A DNA stretch of 64,000 bases, from NCBI RefSeq assembly GCF_042660675.1, contig NZ_JBHSUL010000005.1, positions 11,743 to 75,742 on the forward strand. Direction: 5' to 3'. The position numbers and the translations under genes were made by a program. The notes under the pieces are model-generated. The model did no database searches. It worked only from the letters and a program-made list of their open reading frames with translations, and was not told where the DNA came from. This DNA is from Marinilactibacillus sp042660675 (GTDB taxonomy: Bacteria > Bacillota > Bacilli > Lactobacillales > Carnobacteriaceae_A). Below are positions 50,068-58,746 of this stretch, one piece after another (position 1 is the stretch's first letter; each line of letters starts with the position of its first letter).

Positions 50068-51423
50068 TTATTTATCTTTATCAGTATCTAAATCAATACT
50101 TGTAATTTTAGCTTTAAAGGAGCCCTCCGACAGCTGAACAGATATCTCATCGGAAATAGACAAACTCTCTGTAGATTTCACGACAGTATCTTCTTTTCTA
50201 ACATAAGCAAATCCTCTACCTAGTATTTTCAATGGCGAAAGATGCTCCAATGATTGAATATAATAATTCAATTGTTTATCTGACTGCTCCAGCAATTGTC
50301 TTTGAGCTCTTAAAAGTTGTTTTTCCAGCTGCTGAAGTTCTCGATTATACTGACGAATTGTATTAGAGGGATTTAGTGCAGTTAACCGCTGGGACAATAG
50401 TTTGAGCTGCTGATCCTGTTTTGTAACTATGTCTTTCACTGTCTGGACAAGCTGTTGTTGAAGCTGGTCAAGATTTTGACTGTACCCTTCATACAAGCGC
50501 TGTGGCTGCCTGAAAATGTAAGAACGCTCTATTCGAGCTAAACGGTCTTTCAGAAATTGGATACGGTTCTGATAAGCTCTATATAAACGATGCTCCTGTT
50601 GCTCAATTTTGATCAGTTCATCGGACAACACCGGCACGGCTAATTCTGCAGCTGCGGTAGGTGTAGCTGCTCTGACATCAGCTACTAAATCAGATAAAGT
50701 CGTATCCGTTTCGTGTCCAACAGAAGAAATCACGGGCGTTTGGACTGAAGAAATTGCTCTAACAACGATTTCTTCATTGAACGGCCATAAATCTTCAAAA
50801 GATCCACCACCCCTAGCTACAATTAAGATATCCAAATCTTGCCTAATATCTGCTCTTTGAATATTCCCAGCAATAGATTTAGCCGCCTTATCTCCTTGTA
50901 CTAAGGTTGGAAACAAAAATAATTCAACTGAAGGAAATCTTCTTTTGACGGTCGTAATAATATCTCTAATAACTGCACCACTTTGACTGGTGATAATTCC
51001 AATTTTTTTCGGAAACTTCGGCAACGGTTTTTTCAATGATTGATCAAAAAGGCCTTCTGCAGTTAGCCTCTTTTTAGATTCTTCATAAGCTTGATACAGT
51101 GCTCCGACGCCATCAGGTTCCATATGTTCGATATAAATCTGATAAGAACCTGTTTTTTCATAAACAGAGATTCGTCCAATAACAAGTACACTCATACCTT
51201 CTTCTGGCTGAAATTTCAACTTTTTGAAATCGCCAGAAAACATGATAGCAGATATTTTTGACTGATCATCTTTTAAATTGAAATACTGATGTCCATTTCT
51301 ACGGTTTCGATTAAAGTTGGAAATTTCTCCAGTCAAAAATATACGATCCATATAAGGGTCACGTTCAAATTTTCTTTTGATATACTTCGTCAACTGGGAA
51401 ACGGTTAAGTATTGTTCTTCCAT
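50068..51423 (-). CDS. xseA: Exodeoxyribonuclease VII large subunit
   Basis: The protein of about 451 residues has an N-terminal OB fold (about 1-105: YLTVSQLTKYIKRKFERDP, GEISNF). The catalytic core follows with PKKIGIITSQSGAVIRDI (about 137-154), ARGGGSFEDLWPFNEE near 204-219 and SVGHETDTTLSDLVADVRAATPTAAAE near 234-260. A long coiled coil completes it. The second of two adjacent ATG codons (51421-51423) is preferred because GGAGG sits 6 nt upstream. It is followed by xseB and ispA in one unit. folD, which often precedes xseA, is not here. Confidence 0.95.
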   Translation of the reverse strand: MEEQYLTVSQLTKYIKRKFERDPYMDRIFLTGEISNFNRNRRNGHQYFNLKDDQSKISAIMFSGDFKKLKFQPEEGMSVLVIGRISVYEKTGSYQIYIEHMEPDGVGALYQAYEESKKRLTAEGLFDQSLKKPLPKFPKKIGIITSQSGAVIRDIITTVKRRFPSVELFLFPTLVQGDKAAKSIAGNIQRADIRQDLDILIVARGGGSFEDLWPFNEEIVVRAISSVQTPVISSVGHETDTTLSDLVADVRAATPTAAAELAVPVLSDELIKIEQQEHRLYRAYQNRIQFLKDRLARIERSYIFRQPQRLYEGYSQNLDQLQQQLVQTVKDIVTKQDQQLKLLSQRLTALNPSNTIRQYNRELQQLEKQLLRAQRQLLEQSDKQLNYYIQSLEHLSPLKILGRGFAYVRKEDTVVKSTESLSISDEISVQLSEGSFKAKITSIDLDTDKDK

Positions 51424-51473
51424 CATTTCCCTCCTTTATATTTAAATCTTTTCGCTTCATATAGAAAGAGAGC

Positions 51474-51513
51474 GAAAAAAATAGGAATGCTGAATTCATT
51501 GCACTCCTATTTC
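51474..51513 (-). terminator. Intrinsic terminator after nusB
   Basis: AATAGGA/TCCTATT arms (51480-51490 with 51501-51512) with a TGC/GCA inner stem are followed by T7 on the minus strand. It separates the efp-nusB unit from xseA. Confidence 0.8.
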
Positions 51514-51529
51514 TTCCCTCTTCATATTT

Positions 51530-51561
51530 CCTCGTTATTCGCTTGAACTTAATTAACGAGG
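51530..51561. promoter_or_regulatory. Second hairpin between nusB and xseA
   Basis: A perfect 8-bp stem CCTCGTTA/TAACGAGG (51530-51537 with 51554-51561) lacks a T run. It lies between the nusB stop codon and the terminator and may stabilise the mRNA 3' end. Confidence 0.4.
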
Positions 51562-51597
51562 CATCGATTTTAGAAGTTCTTATTTAGATTTTATGAA

Positions 51598-52083
51598 TTA
51601 CTCTGCTTGTGTATCAACGATACTTTGAAGTACGCCATTAACAAACTTACTAGCATTTTGATCATTGAAGTCTTTCGTCAATTCAATCGCTTCATTAATT
51701 ACAATACTCTTATCAATTTCTTTTTGGAAAAGCAATTCATAAGTTGCTAGCCTTAAAATCAATAAATTGGTTCTTTCTAATCTGTTTAAAGTCCATTTTT
51801 TCAAATGTCTTGAAATCGTTTCGTCAATCACATTTTCGTTGTCTTTAACGCCTGCAACTACAACCGTCAAGTAATTTAATGCGTCTCTAACGATTTGACT
51901 TCCGCTTTTGTCTTCGGGAAGTACAATCTTCATCGCTTCTTCTGCCGAATAGTTTTCTTTCATATTCAGCTCACTTTCAAGTGAGAACTGAATCACTTCT
52001 TCATTTGTACAATCAATATCTGTGGATAGCTGGAAAAGAGACTGAAAGGCTTTTTCCCGAATCACACGCCTTACAGTTTTCAC
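51598..52083 (-). CDS. nusB: Transcription antitermination factor NusB
   Basis: The 161-residue all-helical protein has RRVIREKAFQSLFQ at the start, then LLILRLATYELLFQKEIDKSIVINEAIELTKDFNDQNASKFVNGVLQ (about 108-154), a strong NusB signature. It binds boxA RNA with S10 to prevent premature termination in rRNA operons. The start GTG overlaps the stop codon of the upstream Asp23 gene by 4 nt. The residue span about 30-60 is longer than in E. coli. Confidence 0.95.
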   Translation of the reverse strand: MKTVRRVIREKAFQSLFQLSTDIDCTNEEVIQFSLESELNMKENYSAEEAMKIVLPEDKSGSQIVRDALNYLTVVVAGVKDNENVIDETISRHLKKWTLNRLERTNLLILRLATYELLFQKEIDKSIVINEAIELTKDFNDQNASKFVNGVLQSIVDTQAE

Positions 52084-52502
52084 TCTGTCTCATCTTCTTC
52101 CGATTCCAATTCAAATAATTCTTGGAGATTTGTTTTTTCTGGTACGATGCCTACGATATGAATATTGATTTCTGTTAACTCAATTTCAGTCATATGATAA
52201 ACTTGTTCTCTAATTCGTTGCTGGATATCCAGAGCAACTTTTGGTACATTTACGCCGTACTTGAAATAGCAATAGACTTCTACTTTGAGTCCTTTTTCAT
52301 CAGATACTAAATGAACACCTTTATTGTGATCTGTTATACCAAACACGGATTTTACTTCTGATGTAAATTTGCCTTGCATCGCATAAACGCCATCAACTTC
52401 ATTAGCAGCTATCCCAGAAATGACTTCCAAGACTTCAGGAGCAACCTCAATCTCACCAAATGGATTGATAGGGTGCTCTCCAACAAATGTTTCTTCTGCC
52501 AC
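52080..52502 (-). CDS. Asp23/Gls24 family envelope stress protein (YqhY-like)
   Basis: The 140-residue product shows GEIEVAPEVLEVISGIAANEVDGVYAM (about 16-42), KGVHLVSDEKGLKVEVYCYFKYG near 62-84, and INIHIVGIVPE near 109-119, the Asp23 pattern. YqhY lies between efp and nusB in Bacillus, where it has been linked to control of acetyl-CoA carboxylase. Here accBC are not adjacent. The start is a GTG with AAAGGAGG. The gene overlaps nusB by 4 nt. Confidence 0.9.
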   Translation of the reverse strand: MAEETFVGEHPINPFGEIEVAPEVLEVISGIAANEVDGVYAMQGKFTSEVKSVFGITDHNKGVHLVSDEKGLKVEVYCYFKYGVNVPKVALDIQQRIREQVYHMTEIELTEINIHIVGIVPEKTNLQELFELESEEDETE

Positions 52503-52541
52503 GATTATTCCTCCTTTATACTATTTATAGTCAAATGATGA

Positions 52542-53099
52542 TTACGCACGTGATACGTAAGTACCTTCTGAAGTATTTACAATCAGTACATCATCTTTAT
52601 TTACAAATAAAGGTACAGTTACAACAGCACCTGTTTCAAGAGTTGCTGGTTTAGATCCTCCAGAAGTCGTATCTCCACGAATTCCTGGTTCTGTTTCCAC
52701 AACTTTAAGTTCTACTTTAGTTGGTAAGTCTACTCCTAGAACTTCATGACCAAACATCATGATTTCTACAAGCATATTTTCTTTCATGAATTTCAATGCA
52801 TCTTTAATCTGATCTTCTGGAATTTCAAGTTGTTCATATGTTTCCGTATCCATGAATACATGTGTTCCAGCATTATCATAAAGATACTGCATCGTTTTAT
52901 TTTCAATATGCGCACTTTCAAGCTTTTCACCCGCGCGGAAAGTTTTATCTTGAACTGCACCACTACGAAGATTTTTAAGTTTTGAACGAACGAACGCTGC
53001 ACCCTTACCAGGTTTTACGTGTTGAAATTCAAGTACTCTCCAAATGTTGCCATCGTATTGAATTGTTTGACCCGTTTTAAAATCGTTTGTTGATATCAT
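52542..53099 (-). CDS. efp: Elongation factor P
   Basis: The 185-residue protein has three beta-barrel domains. The tip loop HVKPGKGAAF with Lys32, the site of modification in many bacteria, is present, along with the C-terminal signature EPGIRGDTTSGGSKPATLETGAVVTVPLFV (about 133-162). It relieves ribosomes stalled at polyproline. GGGAGG lies 11 nt before the ATG. The modification enzyme is not nearby. Confidence 0.97.
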   Translation of the reverse strand: MISTNDFKTGQTIQYDGNIWRVLEFQHVKPGKGAAFVRSKLKNLRSGAVQDKTFRAGEKLESAHIENKTMQYLYDNAGTHVFMDTETYEQLEIPEDQIKDALKFMKENMLVEIMMFGHEVLGVDLPTKVELKVVETEPGIRGDTTSGGSKPATLETGAVVTVPLFVNKDDVLIVNTSEGTYVSRA

Positions 53100-53253
53100 T
53101 CTATTAAGTTCCTCCCGAAGTGTTTTCTATACAAACTGATTGATTGATAGAGTGTCACACTGTTATATACAATGTTATTGTACCATGATTTGAGACATAA
53201 GTCTTACTATCCATTGATTAGAAAGCGTTATTTCTCAATTGATTGCTTATTTA

Positions 53254-54315
53254 TTAAAGGATGATGAGCTCTTTTGAAGACTTCATCAAGTTTCGATTGC
53301 CTTTTTCAGTAATCAGCAAGTCATCTTCAATTCTGACACCGCCTAAACCTGGAATATAAATGCCTGGTTCGTTAGTAATCACATTTCCGACAACTAATGG
53401 CTGATCATTTTTGAAGTTGATTCCAGGTCCTTCATGCACTTCCAAACCGATTCCATGTCCTGTAGAATGTCCAAATGCTTCTCCATAACCTTTTTCTGTT
53501 ATATAATCTCTTGCGATTTTATCCAACTCGGAACCAGAAACGCCCGCCTTGGCAGCAGCAGTCACTTTAAGATTTGCATCTAGTACGATTTGATGGATTG
53601 CTTTTAATTCTTCGCCTGGATCTCCTAAAGCAAATGTACGTGTCATATCTGATACATAGCCCTTGTAATAACAGCCAAAGTCAATTGTGATCATATTGCC
53701 GAGTTCAATAACCTTTTCACTAGCTACACCATGGGGCATTGCAGAACGCACACCACTAGCGACAATCGTATCAAACGATACGCCTGATGCACCGCGTTCA
53801 CGCATAAAGAAGTCTAATTCATTTGCTACTTTAATTTCAGTCATACCTGGTTTAATATACGTAAGAATATGTTCAAAAGCCGCTTCAGTAATTGAAATCG
53901 CTTCTTGAATTAATTCGATTTCGGCATCATCTTTGATTTCTCTGATATCTTCAATCAATGACCCTACAGGTACAAGCGCACAATTAAAAGACGCATTGAT
54001 TGTTTGATAAGTAGCAAAAGTAACATGGTTTTCTTCAAACCCTATTTTCTTGATTTTATGTGTGGAGATCAATTCAGATACTACATCAAAGATTGGTCCT
54101 GTATTTTGGATCACTTCAAATCCTTTTGCTTGTTCAGAAGCTTGTTCTGTATATCTGAAATCCGTTACAAAGAAAGCTTGTTCTTTTGTGATCACAGCTA
54201 GTCCAGTTGAACCAGTGAAATTAGAAGCATAGCGCAAGTTATAAGGACTTGTGATCAACACTGCATCCATTTTATTTTCTATCAGTTTTTGTTGTATCGT
54301 TTCAATTCTTGACAT
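53254..54315 (-). CDS. pepP: Xaa-Pro aminopeptidase (M24 family, YqhT/PepQ-like)
   Basis: The 353-residue enzyme has a creatinase N-terminal domain (about 1-125). The pita-bread catalytic domain has metal ligands in TIDFGCYYKGYVSDMTRTFALG (two Asp, about 211-232), HSTGHGIGLEVHEGP near 284-298 and NEPGIYIPGLGGVRIEDDLL near 316-335. It cleaves the bond before proline in peptides or dipeptides. The Bacillus order yqhT-efp-yqhY-nusB is preserved, with a 154-nt gap to efp. PepQ activity cannot be excluded. Confidence 0.92.
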   Translation of the reverse strand: MSRIETIQQKLIENKMDAVLITSPYNLRYASNFTGSTGLAVITKEQAFFVTDFRYTEQASEQAKGFEVIQNTGPIFDVVSELISTHKIKKIGFEENHVTFATYQTINASFNCALVPVGSLIEDIREIKDDAEIELIQEAISITEAAFEHILTYIKPGMTEIKVANELDFFMRERGASGVSFDTIVASGVRSAMPHGVASEKVIELGNMITIDFGCYYKGYVSDMTRTFALGDPGEELKAIHQIVLDANLKVTAAAKAGVSGSELDKIARDYITEKGYGEAFGHSTGHGIGLEVHEGPGINFKNDQPLVVGNVITNEPGIYIPGLGGVRIEDDLLITEKGNRNLMKSSKELIIL

Positions 54316-54445
54316 CTAAACATCCTATCCTTAAAACTATATTTTTATTGCTTAGAACTATTTCAACACACTAAATCAATTTAATGTATTCACGTATTCT
54401 CAATAATTATTGAATTCATTATACTTTAATAGTATAACAAATGAA

Positions 54446-54488
54446 CAAAAAAAAAGAAACGCAACAAGTTATACTCAGCGTCTCTTTT
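54446..54488 (-). terminator. Intrinsic terminator of the comG operon
   Basis: GAAACGC (54456-54462) pairs with GCGTCTC (54478-54484), with added A-T pairs and T9 on the minus strand. Confidence 0.8.
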
Positions 54489-54542
54489 CGTTGTCTTAAG
54501 TAAGACTCTAGAAAAACCATCTAGTAAAAGTATTTATACAGT

Positions 54543-54941
54543 TCAAGGCATTTCCTCGATATTAGCTATGTCCGATTCTTTACTAATCTGCTGAATAGAA
54601 AATTCTTTCACAAATTCATGCCCATTATCTAAACGCGCTTTCAATCTATACACTTGTTCATTTACTCTACTCCATTCTACGCTACCTTCATTAAAAGGGA
54701 TGAACCCTTTTTGTGCGGCTTCTCTTTCAGTCTCTGAATGAATCAACACCTTTTCAGCTAAGTTGATCATGCTCCGCACTTCATAGCTGTTTTGTACTTG
54801 ATTCAGTTGTTTGACCTGCGTTTTGACTAGAGAAGCAATACCAGTTAAAAATAGAGCAGCAATAGCCATAAATAATACAGCTGATACTAGAATACTGCCC
54901 CTTTCCTTATCGTTCTCCAAGTAAATTTTCAATTTCTTCAC
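54543..54941 (-). CDS. comGG: Competence pseudopilin ComGG-like
   Basis: The 132-residue protein has a short basic start and RGSILVSAVLFMAIAALFLTGIASLV (about 14-39) as its membrane helix, followed by an amphipathic helix and a small globular end. The usual pilin +5 Glu is missing, as is typical for ComGG, which joins the tip of the pseudopilus. The GTG start lies 35 nt inside comGF. It is the last gene of the operon. Confidence 0.8.
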   Translation of the reverse strand: MKKLKIYLENDKERGSILVSAVLFMAIAALFLTGIASLVKTQVKQLNQVQNSYEVRSMINLAEKVLIHSETEREAAQKGFIPFNEGSVEWSRVNEQVYRLKARLDNGHEFVKEFSIQQISKESDIANIEEMP

Positions 54942-55431
54942 TCTCTTCCTCCGACTTTACTGGAATATCGAATACAGCTGAATAAGTTTCTTCGTTATTG
55001 AATTTTACGGTTATTGTGACTTTGTTTTCTTTTGTTTTGAATTGTAGAGATTTTAGATCTGTAAGCATAGGTTGATGCCCTTCTCCACCAACTTGTCTTC
55101 GCAAGAGTGATAAATATTTTTGATACTTAATCGTTTCTTTATGACCTTGCTTATTCTCTTTTTCTACGCTTAAATTATCTGAATCGACACTTACCCTAGT
55201 GCTTCCTTCCAGTTCGTATTCTGTCTGGTTCAGAAATAGATGCCACTCTAGCTGACGATCCGTATTGATTCTATCCTGAAGGCTTTTTGACTGACTTGTA
55301 AAAAAAGAGAGTAGGACTACACATAAGCTAACGATACTTAAAGATAAAAGAACCTCAATCAGTGTAAAGCCCTTTTCATGGGAACCAATAGACTGCTTTA
55401 ATCTGGAGTTGTATGTTTTGATCGTCTTCAC
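54907..55431 (-). CDS. comGF: Competence minor pseudopilin ComGF
   Basis: The 174-residue product has a prepilin site EKGFTLIEVLLSLSIV (cleavage after Gly21, +5 Glu26). It continues with the ComGF globular pattern ...NQTEYELEGSTRVSVDSDNLSVEKENK... and a strand-rich end. The GTG start lies 56 nt inside comGE. It ends in an acidic tail of EEE repeats. Confidence 0.85.
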   Translation of the reverse strand: MKTIKTYNSRLKQSIGSHEKGFTLIEVLLSLSIVSLCVVLLSFFTSQSKSLQDRINTDRQLEWHLFLNQTEYELEGSTRVSVDSDNLSVEKENKQGHKETIKYQKYLSLLRRQVGGEGHQPMLTDLKSLQFKTKENKVTITVKFNNEETYSAVFDIPVKSEEESEEIENLLGER

Positions 55432-55726
55432 CTTCTACCACTATTCCCCTTGATGTATTTGAAACGCTTAGTAGAGTATTATACGATGTGATCTCTGTCG
55501 TGTTTTTTTCATCAGCTGACCAAAATTTTGATTGGTCATATAGCGTTCGATACATTTCTACATCTATTCTTTGTTCTTCGAGTTTATGAACCAAATTGAC
55601 TGTTAATGGCAAAGATATAACGAGCACAACTGTAATGAGACTTAAGCTGACTAGACTCTCAAGTAAAACATATCCCTGTTGAGACTTTGCCTTATTGACT
55701 CGTTGTCTTAACATCAAATCGGCCAC
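55376..55726 (-). CDS. comGE: Competence minor pseudopilin ComGE
   Basis: The 116-residue prepilin-like protein has QQGYVLLESLVSLSLI (cleavage after Gly18, +5 Glu23) and a short C-terminal domain. The start could be the GTG at 55726 or the ATG at 55714; the latter has AGGAAGTGG at better spacing. It overlaps comGD by 35 nt and comGF by 56 nt. Assignment is by position and prepilin motif. Confidence 0.8.
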   Translation of the reverse strand: MADLMLRQRVNKAKSQQGYVLLESLVSLSLITVVLVISLPLTVNLVHKLEEQRIDVEMYRTLYDQSKFWSADEKNTTEITSYNTLLSVSNTSRGIVVEGEDDQNIQLQIKAVYWFP

Positions 55727-56147
55727 TTCCTAAACTAAATTGAATTACAATCAGTTGATTGTCTGTTTTAAACCTGATTGGGTTAAGATTCCCCTGATTA
55801 CCAGAATCAGAGACAAATCTATAAACTCTAGAAGCACTTACTAGCTCAATATGTTCGGGGATTTTTAAATTTTCATTCAGGGGATGATTTCTATCTGTCA
55901 CAACTCTGAAGGCAATCTCTTTAGCATCTGGACGCGTTTCGAATCTAGTGGTTTCTCCGTTCAATATGGCATGATTTTGAATCAACGTTATTGTGGATTC
56001 AAGTTCCTTAAAGAACTGTTTTGTTTCCGTTTCTTCTTGAATAGACTGAAAAGGAATAACCGGTATTAGTAAAAATATCCAGATCAAACTTAAAACGACC
56101 AATGTTTCTACTAATGTAAACCCCTTCTGGTCTTGAGCTACTATCAT
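55692..56147 (-). CDS. comGD: Competence minor pseudopilin ComGD
   Basis: The 151-residue protein begins with the prepilin signal QKGFTLVETLVVLSLIW (cleavage after Gly9, +5 Glu14). It then carries a globular domain with strand-turn-strand units (RPDAKEIAFRV, PIRFKTDNQLIVIQFSLGSGRFDV), as in ComGD/GspH-like pilins. It follows comGC by 9 nt; the ribosome binding site GGAGG lies in the end of comGC. Confidence 0.85.
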   Translation of the reverse strand: MIVAQDQKGFTLVETLVVLSLIWIFLLIPVIPFQSIQEETETKQFFKELESTITLIQNHAILNGETTRFETRPDAKEIAFRVVTDRNHPLNENLKIPEHIELVSASRVYRFVSDSGNQGNLNPIRFKTDNQLIVIQFSLGSGRFDVKTTSQ

Positions 56148-56156
56148 GTGACTGAT

Positions 56157-56501
56157 TTATCCTCCAGCTTTTTTTATCAGGTTTCCATTACTATCAATAG
56201 AGAATTGTTTTTGAACTTCATTAAATTGTCTTTCATTTAAATACTTTTGATCTTTTAACACTTCCAAACTGGTCGGCTTCTGTTTGTTTTCTATTTCATA
56301 CAAATCTATCTGGGTCTGAACGACTGTTTCTAACGCTGTATCTCCAGTCGATTTAGCTGTACCTTGGTGCGATCCAATATTTGGGATAATCAGTAGCAAG
56401 AGTACTGAAATGATAAAGAGGACCAGCGACATTTCGATTAATGTAAATCCTTCTTCTTTTAAAATTGATTTTCTTGAAATTCTCGGAACTTTAATTTTCA
56501 T
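56157..56501 (-). CDS. comGC: Major competence pseudopilin ComGC
   Basis: The 114-residue prepilin has EEGFTLIEMSLVLFIISVLLLLIIPN (cleavage after Gly18, +5 Glu23). It continues with the family pattern VVQTQIDLYEIENKQKPTSLEVL and ends in SNGNLIKKAGG. It polymerises into the DNA-uptake filament after cleavage by a ComC-type peptidase, which is not in this window. GGAAGG precedes the ATG, 2 nt after comGB. Confidence 0.93.
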   Translation of the reverse strand: MKIKVPRISRKSILKEEGFTLIEMSLVLFIISVLLLLIIPNIGSHQGTAKSTGDTALETVVQTQIDLYEIENKQKPTSLEVLKDQKYLNERQFNEVQKQFSIDSNGNLIKKAGG

Positions 56502-56503
56502 AT

Positions 56504-57571
56504 TTACAATCCTTCCATAATTGAAAATGTAGGTAGTAACAATGCGGCATATATCGCTATAATCATCAATGCTACAATGACAAATACAATTGGCTGTATT
56601 TTTTCCATAATAGTTTCTATCCTTTGATTTAACTCTTCTTCACACTCTGAGGCATACAACATCAATTCACTTCCAAGCCTCCCAGTCAACTCACCATGCC
56701 GGACAATCTCTCCAATTTCAGGTTTTAAAAACCCAAAGTCTGTTAAAGCTTCTTGAAAGGATTGCCCTTTTCTCATTTCTTTCTCTAAGTGGCTCCCAAC
56801 TTCTCTTGATAGTTTTGATGTTTCGTCTTCTTGAAGCAAGTGAACAATTTCTATTAAACTACAGTTACTCTTTAACAGCTGGCTCCATTCAAAAGAGTAA
56901 AATTGAGTCCAATATAGTTGGACATATATACTGAAGATTTTATTTTTGCAGTACAAATTCAGTTTTTCTATAACCGTGAGATTTTTAATCATGAATTGAA
57001 ATAGAAGGATGCTCGTAGACAATAATCCGATAATGCCCACTATCCAGTATGGCGCTGTATAAACAGTTGATATAATCAGTTTAGTTCCGATCCCCACTGA
57101 AAGTTCGTCTGGTGACACGATACTTTGTATATGAGGCATCAAGACAAATCTCATCGAAAAGAGCATAATCGTGATGAACAAGATCAGCATGATTGGATAT
57201 TGAACAATTGCGTGAATTCTTTTCCTTCTCTTAGCAGATTCTATTAGCTGCTCCCCTGCCACACGGACTGTTTCAGAGAAATGTCCGTGAATTGTCGATA
57301 GGTAAATTTGTGTACAGATTCGCTCACTATACCCAATCTTAATCAACGCACTATGAAGAGTATGTCCACCGTAGACACTTTTCTCAATTGAAGTTAGCCA
57401 GTTCTTTTGTTTATCGTCTGCAATAGTAAAAAGAAAGCCTACTGCTTCTTTTAACGAGAACCCTTCACACAATAAAGTACCAATACGCTTTAAAAATATG
57501 CCTTGTCTTCTCGTTTCTTTTACACTACGGAATAAGGTACTGTTCATAGGTTTTTTCTGAAATGTATCCAC
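56504..57571 (-). CDS. comGB: Competence pseudopilus platform protein ComGB
   Basis: The 355-residue inner-membrane protein contains two GspF domains (about 20-150 and 215-345), each with FSLKEAVGFL- or SLIEIVHLLQ-type helices. Three membrane segments lie near 120-145, 165-190 and 325-348. It anchors the ComGA motor and assembles pilins. The GTG start (57569-57571) has AAGGTGAG just upstream and lies 47 nt inside comGA. Confidence 0.9.
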   Translation of the reverse strand: MDTFQKKPMNSTLFRSVKETRRQGIFLKRIGTLLCEGFSLKEAVGFLFTIADDKQKNWLTSIEKSVYGGHTLHSALIKIGYSERICTQIYLSTIHGHFSETVRVAGEQLIESAKRRKRIHAIVQYPIMLILFITIMLFSMRFVLMPHIQSIVSPDELSVGIGTKLIISTVYTAPYWIVGIIGLLSTSILLFQFMIKNLTVIEKLNLYCKNKIFSIYVQLYWTQFYSFEWSQLLKSNCSLIEIVHLLQEDETSKLSREVGSHLEKEMRKGQSFQEALTDFGFLKPEIGEIVRHGELTGRLGSELMLYASECEEELNQRIETIMEKIQPIVFVIVALMIIAIYAALLLPTFSIMEGL

Positions 57572-58595
57572 ACAATCTCACCTTTTTTAATAAATGGTTA
57601 AAGTCTCTGTTTATTGAACCTACTTGTTCCTGAACGAACTCTGTTTGAGCTGAAAGTAGTTGTTGAAGTATACTTCCGCACAACACTTCAAAAAGAGCCG
57701 CTCTTTTTTGAATATTTAACATACTTTTGCAATGAGGATGACATGCCTGCTCACAAAACGGACAAGACAGCGGTAATAACTTTTGAAAGACTATACCTAT
57801 AATCGTTTGGCTGAGTAGTTCTTTTGAAATTCCTAATTCCATCATTCTAGGGATTACACCTCTAGAGTTTTTGGCATGGACAGACGCAATGATCAAATGA
57901 CCAGTTAGTGCACCTCGAATAACCATTTTAGCGGTCTCTTCATCTCGGATCTCCCCAACAATCAAAATATCCGGATGGTGCCGAAGACTGAATTTAAGTA
58001 ATTGTTCGTAAGTGATGCCTGCTTTTTCATTGACTTCAGTCTGAAGAAACTGTTCTTCATGTATTTCTACAGGGTCTTCGACCGTAACAACTTGTTGTTT
58101 TTCTTCACTGATTCTATTTTTAACGAGCTGGTAGATTGTGGTCGTTTTGCCTGAATCGACAGGACCAGAAAAAAGGATTAAACCACTTTTGAATGCAATC
58201 AACTTATTTAGTAAAGTTAACTCATGCTCAAAAAAAGAACCTGTTTTCAAATTTTCCTGACTTTTTTGTTTTAAAAGACGAATGACAAGTGACTCTCTTG
58301 AGTGGTAATTTGTAATCGTTGAGAATCTAAGATCAATCATTTTGCTTTCTATTTCAAAATTTAATGATCCACTTTGTGGTTTTCGATGTTCCCCTACATC
58401 CATATTGGCCACAAATTTAAAATATGAAATCAATCGAGCGCCTTCATCTCTGTCTAAATAAAATTGTTTTTCCATTCTTCCATGTAATCTGTAATAGGCC
58501 GCATAATGATTTTCTTCCGGTAGTATATGAATATCACTTGTTTCAAAAGAATGTGCCAAAGTGATCAGATGTTTTGCAAAAGATTCTATTTCCAT
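57525..58595 (-). CDS. comGA: Competence pilus assembly ATPase ComGA
   Basis: The 356-residue GspE-type ATPase has Walker A GPVDSGKT (144-151), an Asp box VTVEDPVEIHEEQFLQ near 170-185, Walker B ILIVGEIRDEETA near 210-222 and a His box IIASVHAKNS near 235-244. A four-cysteine zinc site CPFCEQACHPHC (278-289) follows. The Walker A has Asp where Gly is usual (GPTGSGKT), a tolerated change. It powers the transformation pilus. A very strong AAAGGGGGG site precedes the ATG. It heads an intact seven-gene comG operon. Confidence 0.93.
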   Translation of the reverse strand: MEIESFAKHLITLAHSFETSDIHILPEENHYAAYYRLHGRMEKQFYLDRDEGARLISYFKFVANMDVGEHRKPQSGSLNFEIESKMIDLRFSTITNYHSRESLVIRLLKQKSQENLKTGSFFEHELTLLNKLIAFKSGLILFSGPVDSGKTTTIYQLVKNRISEEKQQVVTVEDPVEIHEEQFLQTEVNEKAGITYEQLLKFSLRHHPDILIVGEIRDEETAKMVIRGALTGHLIIASVHAKNSRGVIPRMMELGISKELLSQTIIGIVFQKLLPLSCPFCEQACHPHCKSMLNIQKRAALFEVLCGSILQQLLSAQTEFVQEQVGSINRDFNHLLKKVRLCGYISEKTYEQYLIP

Positions 58596-58693
58596 AAGTT
58601 CCCCCCTTTCTTCTATTTCCAGTTAGAATACTTTTATATTGAGTGTTTCATCTATATATACTGTTCAATTCCTATAGAAATCATCTTTAAAAT

Positions 58694-58731
58694 AAAAAAA
58701 AGAGAAAATGATGTTTAGTCATTTTCCCTTT
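58694..58731 (-). terminator. Intrinsic terminator after yebC
   Basis: A stem of about 13 bp (58699-58711 with 58719-58731, one mismatch) is followed by T7-8 on the minus strand. Confidence 0.8.
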
Positions 58732-58746
58732 AGAAATATTCAGTTT

